Source: Mycobacterium sp. MFM001
Lineage (GTDB): Bacteria; Actinomycetota; Actinomycetes; Mycobacteriales; Mycobacteriaceae
Assembly: GCF_003402475.1 (NCBI RefSeq)
Contig: NZ_BFAB01000004.1
Coordinates: 186,001-250,000, forward strand
Length of the DNA stretch: 64,000 bases
Direction: 5' to 3'
A model generated the notes under the pieces. That model did not search any database, was not told the origin of the DNA, and worked only from the letters and a program-made list of their open reading frames with translations. Of this stretch, positions 48,912 to 56,560 are shown piece after piece (position 1 is the first letter of the stretch; every line of letters starts with the position of its first letter). The position numbers and the translations under genes were made by a program.

Positions 48912-49835
48912 ATGGGTGCAGGAGGCAAATGGTCAGAAGCTGATGTGCCAGACCAGAGCGGCCGGATTGCGATCGTCACCGGCGCCAACACCGGTATCGG
49001 CTACCACACGGCAGCGGTGCTGGCCCAGTGCGGGGCGCACGTCGTGCTGGCAGTGCGCAACCTGGAGAAGGGCAACGCCGCGCTGGCCCGCATCGTCGCC
49101 GCCCGGCCGCAGGCCGACGTCACGCTGCAAGAACTCGACTTGAGCTCGCTGGACTCGGTGCGCGCCGCCGCCGACGCGCTGCGCGCGAACTACCCGCGTA
49201 TCGACCTGCTGATCAACAACGCCGGCGTGATGTGGACACCCAAGCAGCTCACCGCGGACGGCTTCGAATTGCAGTTCGGCACCAATCATCTCGGGCATTT
49301 CGCGCTGACCGGGTTGCTGCTCGACCACCTGCTGGGCGTCCGCGGCTCGCGGGTGGTGACGGTCAGCAGCACGGGCCACCGGATCCGTGCGGCCATCCAT
49401 TTCGACGACCTGCAGTGGGAACACGGCTACGACCGGATCGCCGCATACGGTCAGTCGAAGCTGGCCAACTTGCTGTTCACCTACGAACTGCAGCGGCGGC
49501 TGGCCGCGCAGCAGAAGAACACCATCGCCGTCGCCGCCCACCCGGGTTTTTCCAACACCGAGCTCGCCCGCAACATCCCCGCCATCTTCAAGCCCGCCGT
49601 CGCAGTGGTGGGGCCGATCCTGTCCCAGAGTGCGGCGATGGGAGCGCTGCCGACCCTGCGCGCCGCCACCGACCCCGACGTCGAGGGTGGGCAGTATTAC
49701 GGCCCGGACGGCCTCGGCGAGCAGCGCGGCTACCCGAAGCTCGTCCAGTCCAGCGGCCAGTCCCACGACGAGGAGCTGCAGCGCCGACTCTGGGCGGTGT
49801 CCGAAGAACTCACCGGCGTCACGTTCCCGCTCTGA
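48912..49835 (+). CDS. Short-chain dehydrogenase/reductase (Rv0439c-like)
   Basis: A 307-aa NAD(P)-dependent SDR of the retinol-dehydrogenase type. Cofactor motif is TGANTGIGYHTAAVLAQCGA, NNAGVMWTP follows (NNAG), and the catalytic set is Ser in VVTVSSTGHR and YGQSK (Tyr-x3-Lys). The C-terminal variable loop determines the unknown substrate. M. tuberculosis Rv0439c is 311 aa and also adjoins moeA2. ATG 48912. The TGA shares a base with the moeA ATG (TGATG). Confidence 0.93.
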   Translation: MGAGGKWSEADVPDQSGRIAIVTGANTGIGYHTAAVLAQCGAHVVLAVRNLEKGNAALARIVAARPQADVTLQELDLSSLDSVRAAADALRANYPRIDLLINNAGVMWTPKQLTADGFELQFGTNHLGHFALTGLLLDHLLGVRGSRVVTVSSTGHRIRAAIHFDDLQWEHGYDRIAAYGQSKLANLLFTYELQRRLAAQQKNTIAVAAHPGFSNTELARNIPAIFKPAVAVVGPILSQSAAMGALPTLRAATDPDVEGGQYYGPDGLGEQRGYPKLVQSSGQSHDEELQRRLWAVSEELTGVTFPL

Positions 49836-51040
49836 TGCGCTCGGTCGAGGAACATCAGCGAGTCGTCGCCGATCTGATCGCGGCCCGGCCGGCTACCACG
49901 GCCGCGCTCGCCGACGCCGAAGGTCTGGTGCTCGCTCAGGATGTGACCGCGACGGTGTCGCTGCCGGTGTTCGACAACTCCGCGATGGACGGGTATGCCG
50001 TGCGCGCCGAAGAGGTGGCGACGGCGTCTGCTGAGCAGCCCGTGAAATTGCCTGTGGCCGAAGATATTCCGGCTGGACGCACCGATATTCCCACGCTGGA
50101 GCCCGGGACTGTGCACCGGATCATGACCGGCGCGCCGATGCCGGCCGGGGCGACGGCCGTCGTGCCGGTCGAGAACACCGACGGCCGCACCGACGTCGTG
50201 GCGATCAACGCCCCCACCGCGGAGGGACGTCACATTCGTCGCGCCGGCGAGGACGTCGCCGCGGGCACGACGGTATTACGAGCCGGGCAGTTGGCCACCC
50301 CGGCGGTGGTCGGGCTGGCCGCCGCACTCGGACTGCCCGAGCTGCCGGTGATCCCGCGGCAGCGAGTGCTGGTGATTTCCACCGGAACCGAGTTGGTGTC
50401 GCCGGGCACTCCGCTGCAGCCGGGCCAGATCTACGAGTCGAACTCGATCATGCTGGCCGCCGCCGTTCGCGATGCCGGCGGCGAGGTGGTGGCCAGCCCG
50501 GCGGTGGAGGACGACGTCGCGCAGTTCGCCGCCGTGCTGGACCGCTACGCCGCCGAGGCGGATCTGATCATCACCAGCGGCGGGGTCAGCGCGGGCGCCT
50601 ACGAGGTGGTCAAGGACGCGTTCGGTCGCGAGGGCGATCAGGGCGTGGAGTTCGTGAAAGTCGCGATGCAGCCGGGCATGCCGCAGGGCACCGGGCGGGT
50701 CGCGGGCACGCCGATCGTCACGCTGCCCGGAAATCCGGTCAGCGCGCTGGTGTCCTTCGAGGTGTTCATCCGGCCCGCGCTGCGCACGGCGATGGGACTG
50801 CCCGCGGTGCATCGGCCGCGACGAACCGCCGTGCTCACCGAGACGTTGACCTCACCGCGCGGCCGGCGGCAGTTCCGCCGTGGGGTGTTCGACGCCGAGG
50901 CCGGCACGGTGATGAGCTACGGCCCGCCGGCGTCGCATCACCTGCGGTGGCTGGCGTCGGCGAACTGCCTGCTCGACATCCCCGAGGACGTCACCGAGAT
51001 CGCGGCCGGATCGCAGTTGGAACTGTGGGACCTGCGCTAG
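49835..51040 (+). CDS. moeA2: Molybdopterin molybdenumtransferase MoeA
   Basis: A 401-aa enzyme inserting molybdate into adenylylated molybdopterin. Domain markers in order are LPVFDNSAMDGYAVRAEEVA, PAGRTDIPTLEPGTVHRIMT (IMTGAPMPAGAT), GTELVSPGTPLQPGQIYESN and TSGGVSAGAYEVV. GNPVSALVSFEVFIRPAL marks the end of domain III. M. tuberculosis MoeA2 (Rv0438c) is 405 aa in the same order of neighbours. It starts inside the SDR stop, so the genes are coupled; psd follows after 88 bp. Confidence 0.95.
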   Translation: MRSVEEHQRVVADLIAARPATTAALADAEGLVLAQDVTATVSLPVFDNSAMDGYAVRAEEVATASAEQPVKLPVAEDIPAGRTDIPTLEPGTVHRIMTGAPMPAGATAVVPVENTDGRTDVVAINAPTAEGRHIRRAGEDVAAGTTVLRAGQLATPAVVGLAAALGLPELPVIPRQRVLVISTGTELVSPGTPLQPGQIYESNSIMLAAAVRDAGGEVVASPAVEDDVAQFAAVLDRYAAEADLIITSGGVSAGAYEVVKDAFGREGDQGVEFVKVAMQPGMPQGTGRVAGTPIVTLPGNPVSALVSFEVFIRPALRTAMGLPAVHRPRRTAVLTETLTSPRGRRQFRRGVFDAEAGTVMSYGPPASHHLRWLASANCLLDIPEDVTEIAAGSQLELWDLR

Positions 51041-51128
51041 CTTCCGGTCGAGTGGGGGCTTGACCCACGCCACTTGCGATTTCGCGTGCCACAATCCCAC
51101 GCTCGGCGCGGCTCCGTAGGATGACCGC

Positions 51129-51830
51129 GTGGCACGACGCCCCTCCGACGGCCTCAGCGGCCCCCAGCGCCTGGTGGCGCTGGTGCGTTCGACCGTTCCC
51201 CCCGTACACCGCGCAGGGCTGCCGTTCATCTCCGCGGGACTGGCGGTCGCCTTGGCGGGCCGACGGTATCGCTGGGCGCGGCGGGCCGGTCTGCTGACCG
51301 CCGGCGCCTGCGCCGGCTTCTTCCGCCACCCGCCGCGAGTGCCGCCGACCCGGCCCGGCGTCGTCGTCGCACCAGCCGACGGCCTGGTCTGCCTCGTCGA
51401 GTCCGCCGTTCCGCCCGCCGAACTCGGCCTTCCCGACACCCCGCTGCCGCGGATCAGCATCTTCCTGTCGCTGTTCGACGCGCACGTGCAGCGGGCCCCG
51501 ATCAGCGGCGAGGTGCTCGACGTGCAACACCGGCCGGGCCGCTTCGGATCGGCCGAGCTGGCGGCGGCCAGCGAACACAACGAACGCACCAGCATGCGGA
51601 TCCGCACCGACGCCGGCGCCGAGATCGTCGTCGTGCAGATCGCCGGGCTGCTGGCGCGGCGAATCGTCTGCGACGCCCGCGCCGGCGACAAACTCTCGAT
51701 CGGCGACACCTACGGGCTGATCCGGTTCGGGTCACGGCTGGACACCTACCTGCCCGCCGGGGCGGAGCTGCTGGTCAGCGTCGGGCAGCGGGCGGTGGCC
51801 GGCGAAACGGTGCTGGCCCAGCTGACATGA
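51129..51830 (+). CDS. psd: Phosphatidylserine decarboxylase proenzyme
   Basis: A 233-aa membrane-associated enzyme making phosphatidylethanolamine from phosphatidylserine. N-terminal half contains [20 protein letters not shown], a hydrophobic anchor. [13 protein letters not shown] and [20 protein letters not shown], with its essential His, are conserved. The self-cleavage region is LIRFGSRLD, where the Ser would yield the pyruvoyl group. M. tuberculosis Psd (Rv0437c) is 231 aa. GTG 51129. It overlaps pssA by 4 bp (ATGA). Confidence 0.94.
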   Translation: MARRPSDGLSGPQRLVALVRSTVPPVHRAGLPFISAGLAVALAGRRYRWARRAGLLTAGACAGFFRHPPRVPPTRPGVVVAPADGLVCLVESAVPPAELGLPDTPLPRISIFLSLFDAHVQRAPISGEVLDVQHRPGRFGSAELAAASEHNERTSMRIRTDAGAEIVVVQIAGLLARRIVCDARAGDKLSIGDTYGLIRFGSRLDTYLPAGAELLVSVGQRAVAGETVLAQLT

Positions 51831-52675
51831 CCACCAAACCCCGCCGATCGGTCAACCTGCGCATCCTGCCGAGCTCGATGAGCGTGCTGGCCATCTGCGC
51901 CGGCCTGTCTTCGATCCGGTTCGCTTTGGAGGCACAGCCGCACGCCGCGATGGCGCTGATCGCCGCCGCCGCCATCCTCGACGGGCTCGACGGCCGGGTG
52001 GCCCGCATCCTGGACGCCGAGTCGCGGATGGGCGAGGAGATCGACTCGCTGGCCGATGCGGTGAACTTCGGGGTGGCGCCCGCGGTGGTGGTCTACGTGT
52101 CACTGCTGGCGTCGCTGCCGGCCGGCTGGGTGGCGGTGCTGCTGTACGCGGTGTGCATCGTGTTGCGGCTGGCCAGGTTCAACGCCCTGCTCGACGACGC
52201 CACCCTGCCGGCCTACACACGTGAGTTCTTCGTCGGGATGCCCGCACCGGCGGGCGCGATCGCGGTGCTCGGGCCGCTGGCCGCCAAGCTGCAGTTCGGC
52301 GTCGGCTGGTGGAGCTCGCCGTGGTTCGTGTGCGCCTGGGTGGCGATCTGCTCGATGCTGGTGGTCAGCCGGATCCCGATGAAGAAGATGCATGCGGTGT
52401 CGGTGCCGCCGAACTTCGCGGCGTTACTGCTGGCGGTGTTGGCGATCGTCGCGGCGGCCGCGTTCCTGTTCCCGTACATCCTGGTGATGGTGGCCATTGC
52501 CGTGTATCTGTGCCACATTCCGTTTTCGGTGCGCAGCCATCGCTGGCTCGCCGAGCATCCCGAAGTATGGGGCGAACGGCCCAAAGAGCGGCGAGCCGTG
52601 CGCCGGGCCATCCGACGGGCGCAGCCGAACCGCCGGTCGATGGCGCGGCTGGGTCTGCGCAAGCCGGGGGGCTGA
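51827..52675 (+). CDS. pssA: CDP-diacylglycerol-serine O-phosphatidyltransferase PssA
   Basis: A 282-aa integral membrane enzyme that makes phosphatidylserine, the substrate of Psd encoded upstream. The CDP-alcohol phosphatidyltransferase signature is [20 protein letters not shown] with the two late Asp in [11 protein letters not shown]. About seven hydrophobic helices follow the pattern of the family. The C-terminus is basic ([20 protein letters not shown]). M. tuberculosis PssA (Rv0436c) is 286 aa. The TGA abuts the ATG of the AAA ATPase. Confidence 0.95.
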   Translation: MTTKPRRSVNLRILPSSMSVLAICAGLSSIRFALEAQPHAAMALIAAAAILDGLDGRVARILDAESRMGEEIDSLADAVNFGVAPAVVVYVSLLASLPAGWVAVLLYAVCIVLRLARFNALLDDATLPAYTREFFVGMPAPAGAIAVLGPLAAKLQFGVGWWSSPWFVCAWVAICSMLVVSRIPMKKMHAVSVPPNFAALLLAVLAIVAAAAFLFPYILVMVAIAVYLCHIPFSVRSHRWLAEHPEVWGERPKERRAVRRAIRRAQPNRRSMARLGLRKPGG

Positions 52676-54802
52676 ATGGCCCAGCTGACGTTGACCGCAC
52701 GGCTGAACACCTCGGCGGTCGACTCGCGTCGCGGGGTCGTCCGGCTGCACCCGGAAGCGATTGCGGCCCTGGGCATTCGGGAGTGGGACGCGGTGTCGCT
52801 GACCGGGTCGCGGACCACCGCGGCGGTGGCCGGCACAGCACCGGGTACACCGGCCGGCACGATACTGCTCGACGACGTGACGCTGTCGAATGCCGGTCTG
52901 CGCGAAGGCAACCCGGTGATCGTGGAGGCGGCGACGGTCTGCGGCGCGCGGTCGGTGACGCTGAGCGGATCGACGATCGCGACACAGTCGATTACGCCGG
53001 CCACGCTGCGGCAGGCCTTGCTGGGCAAGGTGTTGACGGTCGGCGACGCGGTGTCGCTGCTGCCCCGCGATCTCGGACCGGGGACGTCGACGACGGAAAC
53101 CACCCGGGCGCTGGCGGCGGCCGTCGGAATCAGCTGGACCTCAGAGCTATTGACGGTCACCGGGGTGGACCCCGCCGGCCCGGTGAGCGTGCAACCGAAT
53201 TCGCTGGTGACCTGGGGAGCCGGTGGGCCTGCCGCGGTCGAGCCGACCGAGCCCCCGCCGGTGCACGACCTCAAAGGCGTCGATGCCCAGGCCCGCAAGC
53301 TCGCCGAATGGCTCAAGCTGTCGCTGGACGAGCCGGGCCTGCTGCAAAAACTCGGCGCCACAGCCAATCTCGGTGTTCTGGTGTCCGGGCCGGCGGGTGT
53401 CGGCAAGGTGACGCTGGTGCGGTCGGTGTGCGCCGGGCGGCGGCTGGTGGAGCTGGACGGACCCGGGGTGGGCGCGTTGGCCGCCGACGAACGGTTGAAA
53501 GCCGTTGCCGCGGCGGTGGCCTCGGTACGTCAGGGCGGCGGGGTGCTGCTGATCGCCGACGTCGACGCGCTGCTGCCGGCCACCGCCGAGCCGGTGGCAT
53601 CCCTGATCCTCACCGAACTGCGCACAGCGGTAGCGACTTCCGGGGTGGCGTTCATCGCCACCTCGGCGGTGCCGGAGAACCTGGATGCGCGGCTGCGTGC
53701 GCCCGACCTGTGCGACCGCGAGCTGGGCCTGAGCCTGCCCGACGCCGCCACCCGCACCGCACTGCTGGGCTCGCTGCTGCAGCGGGCCCCTACTGCAGAC
53801 CTTGACCTCGTCGAGATCGGGGGCCGCACACCAGGTTTCGTCGTCGCGGACCTGGCCGCGCTGGTACGTGAGGCCGCGTTGCGTGCCGCCGCGCGGGCCA
53901 GCGCTGACGGCGGGACTCCGACACTGACCCAGGACGACCTGCTCGGCGCACTGACCGTCATCCGGCCGCTGTCCCGCTCGACCGGGGACCAGCCGATGGT
54001 CGGAGACGTCACCCTCGACGACGTCGGCGACATGGCGGCCACCAAACAGGCGCTCACCGAAGCGGTGCTGTGGCCGCTGCAGCATCCCGACACGTTCTCC
54101 CGACTCGGCGTCGACCCGCCCCGCGGCGTGCTGCTCTACGGGCCGCCTGGCTGCGGCAAGACGTTTCTGGTGCGCGCGCTGGCCAGCACCGGCCGGCTGA
54201 GCGTGCACGCGGTCAAAGGCCCTGAGCTGCTGGACAAATGGGTGGGCAGTAGCGAGCGCGCTATCCGTGAATTGTTCCGGCGGGCAAGGGATTCAGCGCC
54301 GTCGCTGGTGTTTCTCGACGAGGTCGACGCGCTGGCGCCGCGACGCGGGCAGAGCTTCGACTCCGGTGTGAGCGACAAGGTCGTCGCGACGCTGTTGACC
54401 GAGCTCGACGGCATCGACCCGCTGCGCGACGTCGTCGTCGTGGGCGCCACCAACCGGCCCGACCTGATCGATCCCGCGCTGCTGCGGCCCGGCAGGCTGG
54501 AGAAGCTGGTGTTCGTCGAACCGCCCGACGCCGCTGCCCGCCACGAAATATTAAGCACCGCAGGTAAATCCATTCCGCTGCACACGGACGTCGACCTGGC
54601 CGCGCTGGCGGACGACCTCGACGGCTACAGCGCCGCCGACTGCGCGGCGCTGCTACGGGAAGCCGCACTGGCCGCGATGCGGCGGTCCATCGACGCGGCC
54701 GACATCACCGCCGACGACATCGCTGCGGCCCGCGAAACCGTGAGCCCATCACTGGATCCCGGGCAGGTGGCCGCACTGCGCGCTTACGCGGAGGGTCGTT
54801 GA
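52676..54802 (+). CDS. Tandem AAA ATPase, CDC48/VCP-like (Rv0435c-like)
   Basis: A 708-aa protein. Residues about 1-185 form an N-domain with a double-psi barrel look (LNTSAVDSRRGVVRLHPEAI). The first AAA domain has a weakened Walker A GPAGVGKVTLV (Val for Thr/Ser) and Walker B LLIADVDALLPA (Val for Glu). The second is intact: Walker A GPPGCGKTFLV, Walker B SLVFLDEVDALAPR, sensor ATNRPDLIDPALLRPGRLE. Only the second domain should hydrolyse ATP well. M. tuberculosis Rv0435c is 728 aa. It ends the moeA2-psd-pssA run with abutting stop and start codons; partner substrates are unknown. Confidence 0.93.
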   Translation: MAQLTLTARLNTSAVDSRRGVVRLHPEAIAALGIREWDAVSLTGSRTTAAVAGTAPGTPAGTILLDDVTLSNAGLREGNPVIVEAATVCGARSVTLSGSTIATQSITPATLRQALLGKVLTVGDAVSLLPRDLGPGTSTTETTRALAAAVGISWTSELLTVTGVDPAGPVSVQPNSLVTWGAGGPAAVEPTEPPPVHDLKGVDAQARKLAEWLKLSLDEPGLLQKLGATANLGVLVSGPAGVGKVTLVRSVCAGRRLVELDGPGVGALAADERLKAVAAAVASVRQGGGVLLIADVDALLPATAEPVASLILTELRTAVATSGVAFIATSAVPENLDARLRAPDLCDRELGLSLPDAATRTALLGSLLQRAPTADLDLVEIGGRTPGFVVADLAALVREAALRAAARASADGGTPTLTQDDLLGALTVIRPLSRSTGDQPMVGDVTLDDVGDMAATKQALTEAVLWPLQHPDTFSRLGVDPPRGVLLYGPPGCGKTFLVRALASTGRLSVHAVKGPELLDKWVGSSERAIRELFRRARDSAPSLVFLDEVDALAPRRGQSFDSGVSDKVVATLLTELDGIDPLRDVVVVGATNRPDLIDPALLRPGRLEKLVFVEPPDAAARHEILSTAGKSIPLHTDVDLAALADDLDGYSAADCAALLREAALAAMRRSIDAADITADDIAAARETVSPSLDPGQVAALRAYAEGR

Positions 54803-54803
54803 C

Positions 54804-54953
54804 GTGTATCAAGAGTTTCGTCCCGACCGACGGCTTCGGCCGTTTGTGGAATGTGGCTGGGTACGGTCGGCGGCTGCTACGACGCGGGTGCTGCCGGACG
54901 GTTGTGTGGATCTGTTCGTGTGGGCAGCACAGTGGTGGTCGTCGCCACCATGA
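54804..54953 (+). pseudogene. N-terminal fragment of an AraC-type regulator, fused to other sequence
   Basis: From GTG 54804 the frame reads YQEFRPDRRLRPFVECGWVR then TTRVLPDGCVDLFVWAAQ and stops at TGA 54951. YxEFRPxxxLRPFVECxWV and RVLPDGCVDL are the start of AraC regulators of the DUF6597 type, which continue for about 200 residues. Everything after DLFV is missing: the following bases encode a SnoaL-like end in another frame. The gene starts one base after the ATPase stop. Confidence 0.65.
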
Positions 54954-55107
54954 CGGGGCGGCACACCGGAACGTTCAACGGCATCGAACCCACCGGCAGG
55001 CCGATCGACCACAAGCAGGTCCACATCTTCACTGTCGCGGAAGGCCGAATCACCCGTCACCGCGCCGTGCGCGACGACCTCGGCTTGCTACTCCAATTGG
55101 GCGCAAA
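54926..55107 (+). pseudogene. C-terminal fragment of a SnoaL-like ester cyclase
   Basis: In the frame one base off the AraC fragment the reading is TMTGRHTGTFNGIEPTGRPI followed by DHKQVHIFTVAEGRITRHRA and VRDDLGLLLQLGA. G-x-H-T-G-x-F-x-G-I-x-P-T-G-R and DxLGLLxQLG are the C-terminal signature of SnoaL-like polyketide cyclases. The N-terminal half is absent, and the 3' part overlaps the convergent TetR gene. Two truncated genes are thus joined near 54920-54940. Confidence 0.65.
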
Positions 55108-55686
55108 GCTCGTCAGCAACGCGCGCACGGCCGCGACAACGTCGTCCTCCAGCCAGGCGGGCACCGGGTCGTCGTGAGCATGACGGCGAACCACCGCGTA
55201 CGGCAGGTCAGCGACCGCCCGTGCGACGGCGTCGACGCACCGCGTATCGCTGCTGCCGTATAGCTCGTCGGCCAAGGTACGCACCCGCTCCTGCAGCGGT
55301 GCGTTCATGGCGGCCAGGGTCTGCTCGAATCCCGCATCGGGTTCGCCGTCGAGCAGGTCCTCCGGCCGGATGGTCAACAGCAGCCGCGCGTCCTCGGGAA
55401 TCTCACGCATGAAACCAATAGCCGCGACCGCCATCGCGACAGCCGATTCGAGGGCGGTCTCGGCCTCGGCGGCCATCGCCCGTGCCTGGAAACGCTCGAG
55501 CGCGCGCAGCCACGCGGCGGTCAGGACGCCGTTGCGATTACCGAACCGGTGATACAGCGTCCCGGCTGGCGCACCGCTCGCCTTCGCGATCGCCGCCACG
55601 CTGGCCGCCCGCGGACCCTCGGTGAGCACCAGCGCGCGCGTCGCGTCGAGGATCACATCGGTTTCATGCTTCCGCGGAGGCGCCAT
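55057..55686 (-). CDS. TetR family transcriptional regulator
   Basis: A 209-aa repressor-type protein. The N-terminal HTH is ILDATRALVLTEGPRAASVA with IAKASGAPAGTLYHRFGNRN (residues about 12-58), followed by a helical domain containing ARLLLTIRPEDLLDG. ATG 55686 is 21 bp from the divergent DUF2867 gene, the probable regulated partner. Its 3' end runs into the SnoaL-like remnant. Ligand unknown. Confidence 0.9.
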   Translation of the reverse strand: MAPPRKHETDVILDATRALVLTEGPRAASVAAIAKASGAPAGTLYHRFGNRNGVLTAAWLRALERFQARAMAAEAETALESAVAMAVAAIGFMREIPEDARLLLTIRPEDLLDGEPDAGFEQTLAAMNAPLQERVRTLADELYGSSDTRCVDAVARAVADLPYAVVRRHAHDDPVPAWLEDDVVAAVRALLTSFAPNWSSKPRSSRTAR

Positions 55687-55707
55687 GATCTAGTACAGTC
55701 CTTCTAT

Positions 55708-56472
55708 ATGGAACGATTACCCTATATCGATGAGCATGCCAGATTGATCGATGCATCCGCCGCAGACACGTGGTCCGCGCTGCTGCGGGTGATGTGCCGC
55801 GATCCGAACGATCCCTCGACCGTCCCGGTGGGCTTCGTCCTCGACGAGGCGGCGGCGCCGGTGCGGCTGGCGTCGAAGGGCCGCCACCCGTTCGCGGTCT
55901 ACCGGTGGGTGTTCGAGCTCGACAAGGTGGCACCACAGCGCACTCGCGTGCGCTCGCAGACGTGGGCAGCCTTCCCCGGTCTGCACGGCAAGATCTACCG
56001 TGCGCTGGTCATCGGCAGCGGCGGACATCGCGTGGTGGTGCGCTGGACGCTCAAACGCATTGCGGCAGAGGCTGATACCGAAGCCGACTACACGGACACG
56101 TTCGAAGCGCCGATCCTTGTCGGCGATCCGCGTGCAGCGCTGAGCACTGTAGTGCGGTGGATTCACCGCCACGTATTGAGATTCGACGGCTGGACGGTGG
56201 TCCGTTCGGATCCCGACGAGATCGTGCTCGCGGCCGACGGACCGCTCATGCGGGCGAGTTTGACGCTGTGGCGCCACGACGGGCGCGCATCACTTACGAC
56301 CCGTCTGCACTACCGCCGCAAGTTCACCGCCCGAATGGTGTGGGCCGCGGTCGGCCCGGTCCATCGAGTCGTCGCGCCGCGGATGTTGGCCTCCGCGAGT
56401 GTGGGATACCCCATAAGCGTTCGAAACCCATTGAGCGACAACAGCTCCCACGCGCCCACGGTACGTCCGTAG
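55708..56472 (+). CDS. DUF2867-like protein
   Basis: A 254-aa protein. Residues about 15-130 (DASAADTWSALLRVMCRDPN, VRSQTWAAFPGLHGKIYRAL, VIGSGGHRVVVRWTLKRI) match the DUF2867 family, with a START/SRPBCC-like fold. The remaining 120 residues form a second region without a recognised domain. Only 21 bp separates it from the TetR start, so regulation by that protein is likely, and the lack of a ribosome-binding site suggests a leaderless mRNA. Function unknown. Confidence 0.75.
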   Translation: MERLPYIDEHARLIDASAADTWSALLRVMCRDPNDPSTVPVGFVLDEAAAPVRLASKGRHPFAVYRWVFELDKVAPQRTRVRSQTWAAFPGLHGKIYRALVIGSGGHRVVVRWTLKRIAAEADTEADYTDTFEAPILVGDPRAALSTVVRWIHRHVLRFDGWTVVRSDPDEIVLAADGPLMRASLTLWRHDGRASLTTRLHYRRKFTARMVWAAVGPVHRVVAPRMLASASVGYPISVRNPLSDNSSHAPTVRP

Positions 56473-56560
56473 ATTCCGTCGCAGCGTGCAGCGCCCAACC
56501 AACCGGTAGACTGCCTGGCGAAATAGCCCTATCAGGCTGACACCCCGACACCGGAGTGCC

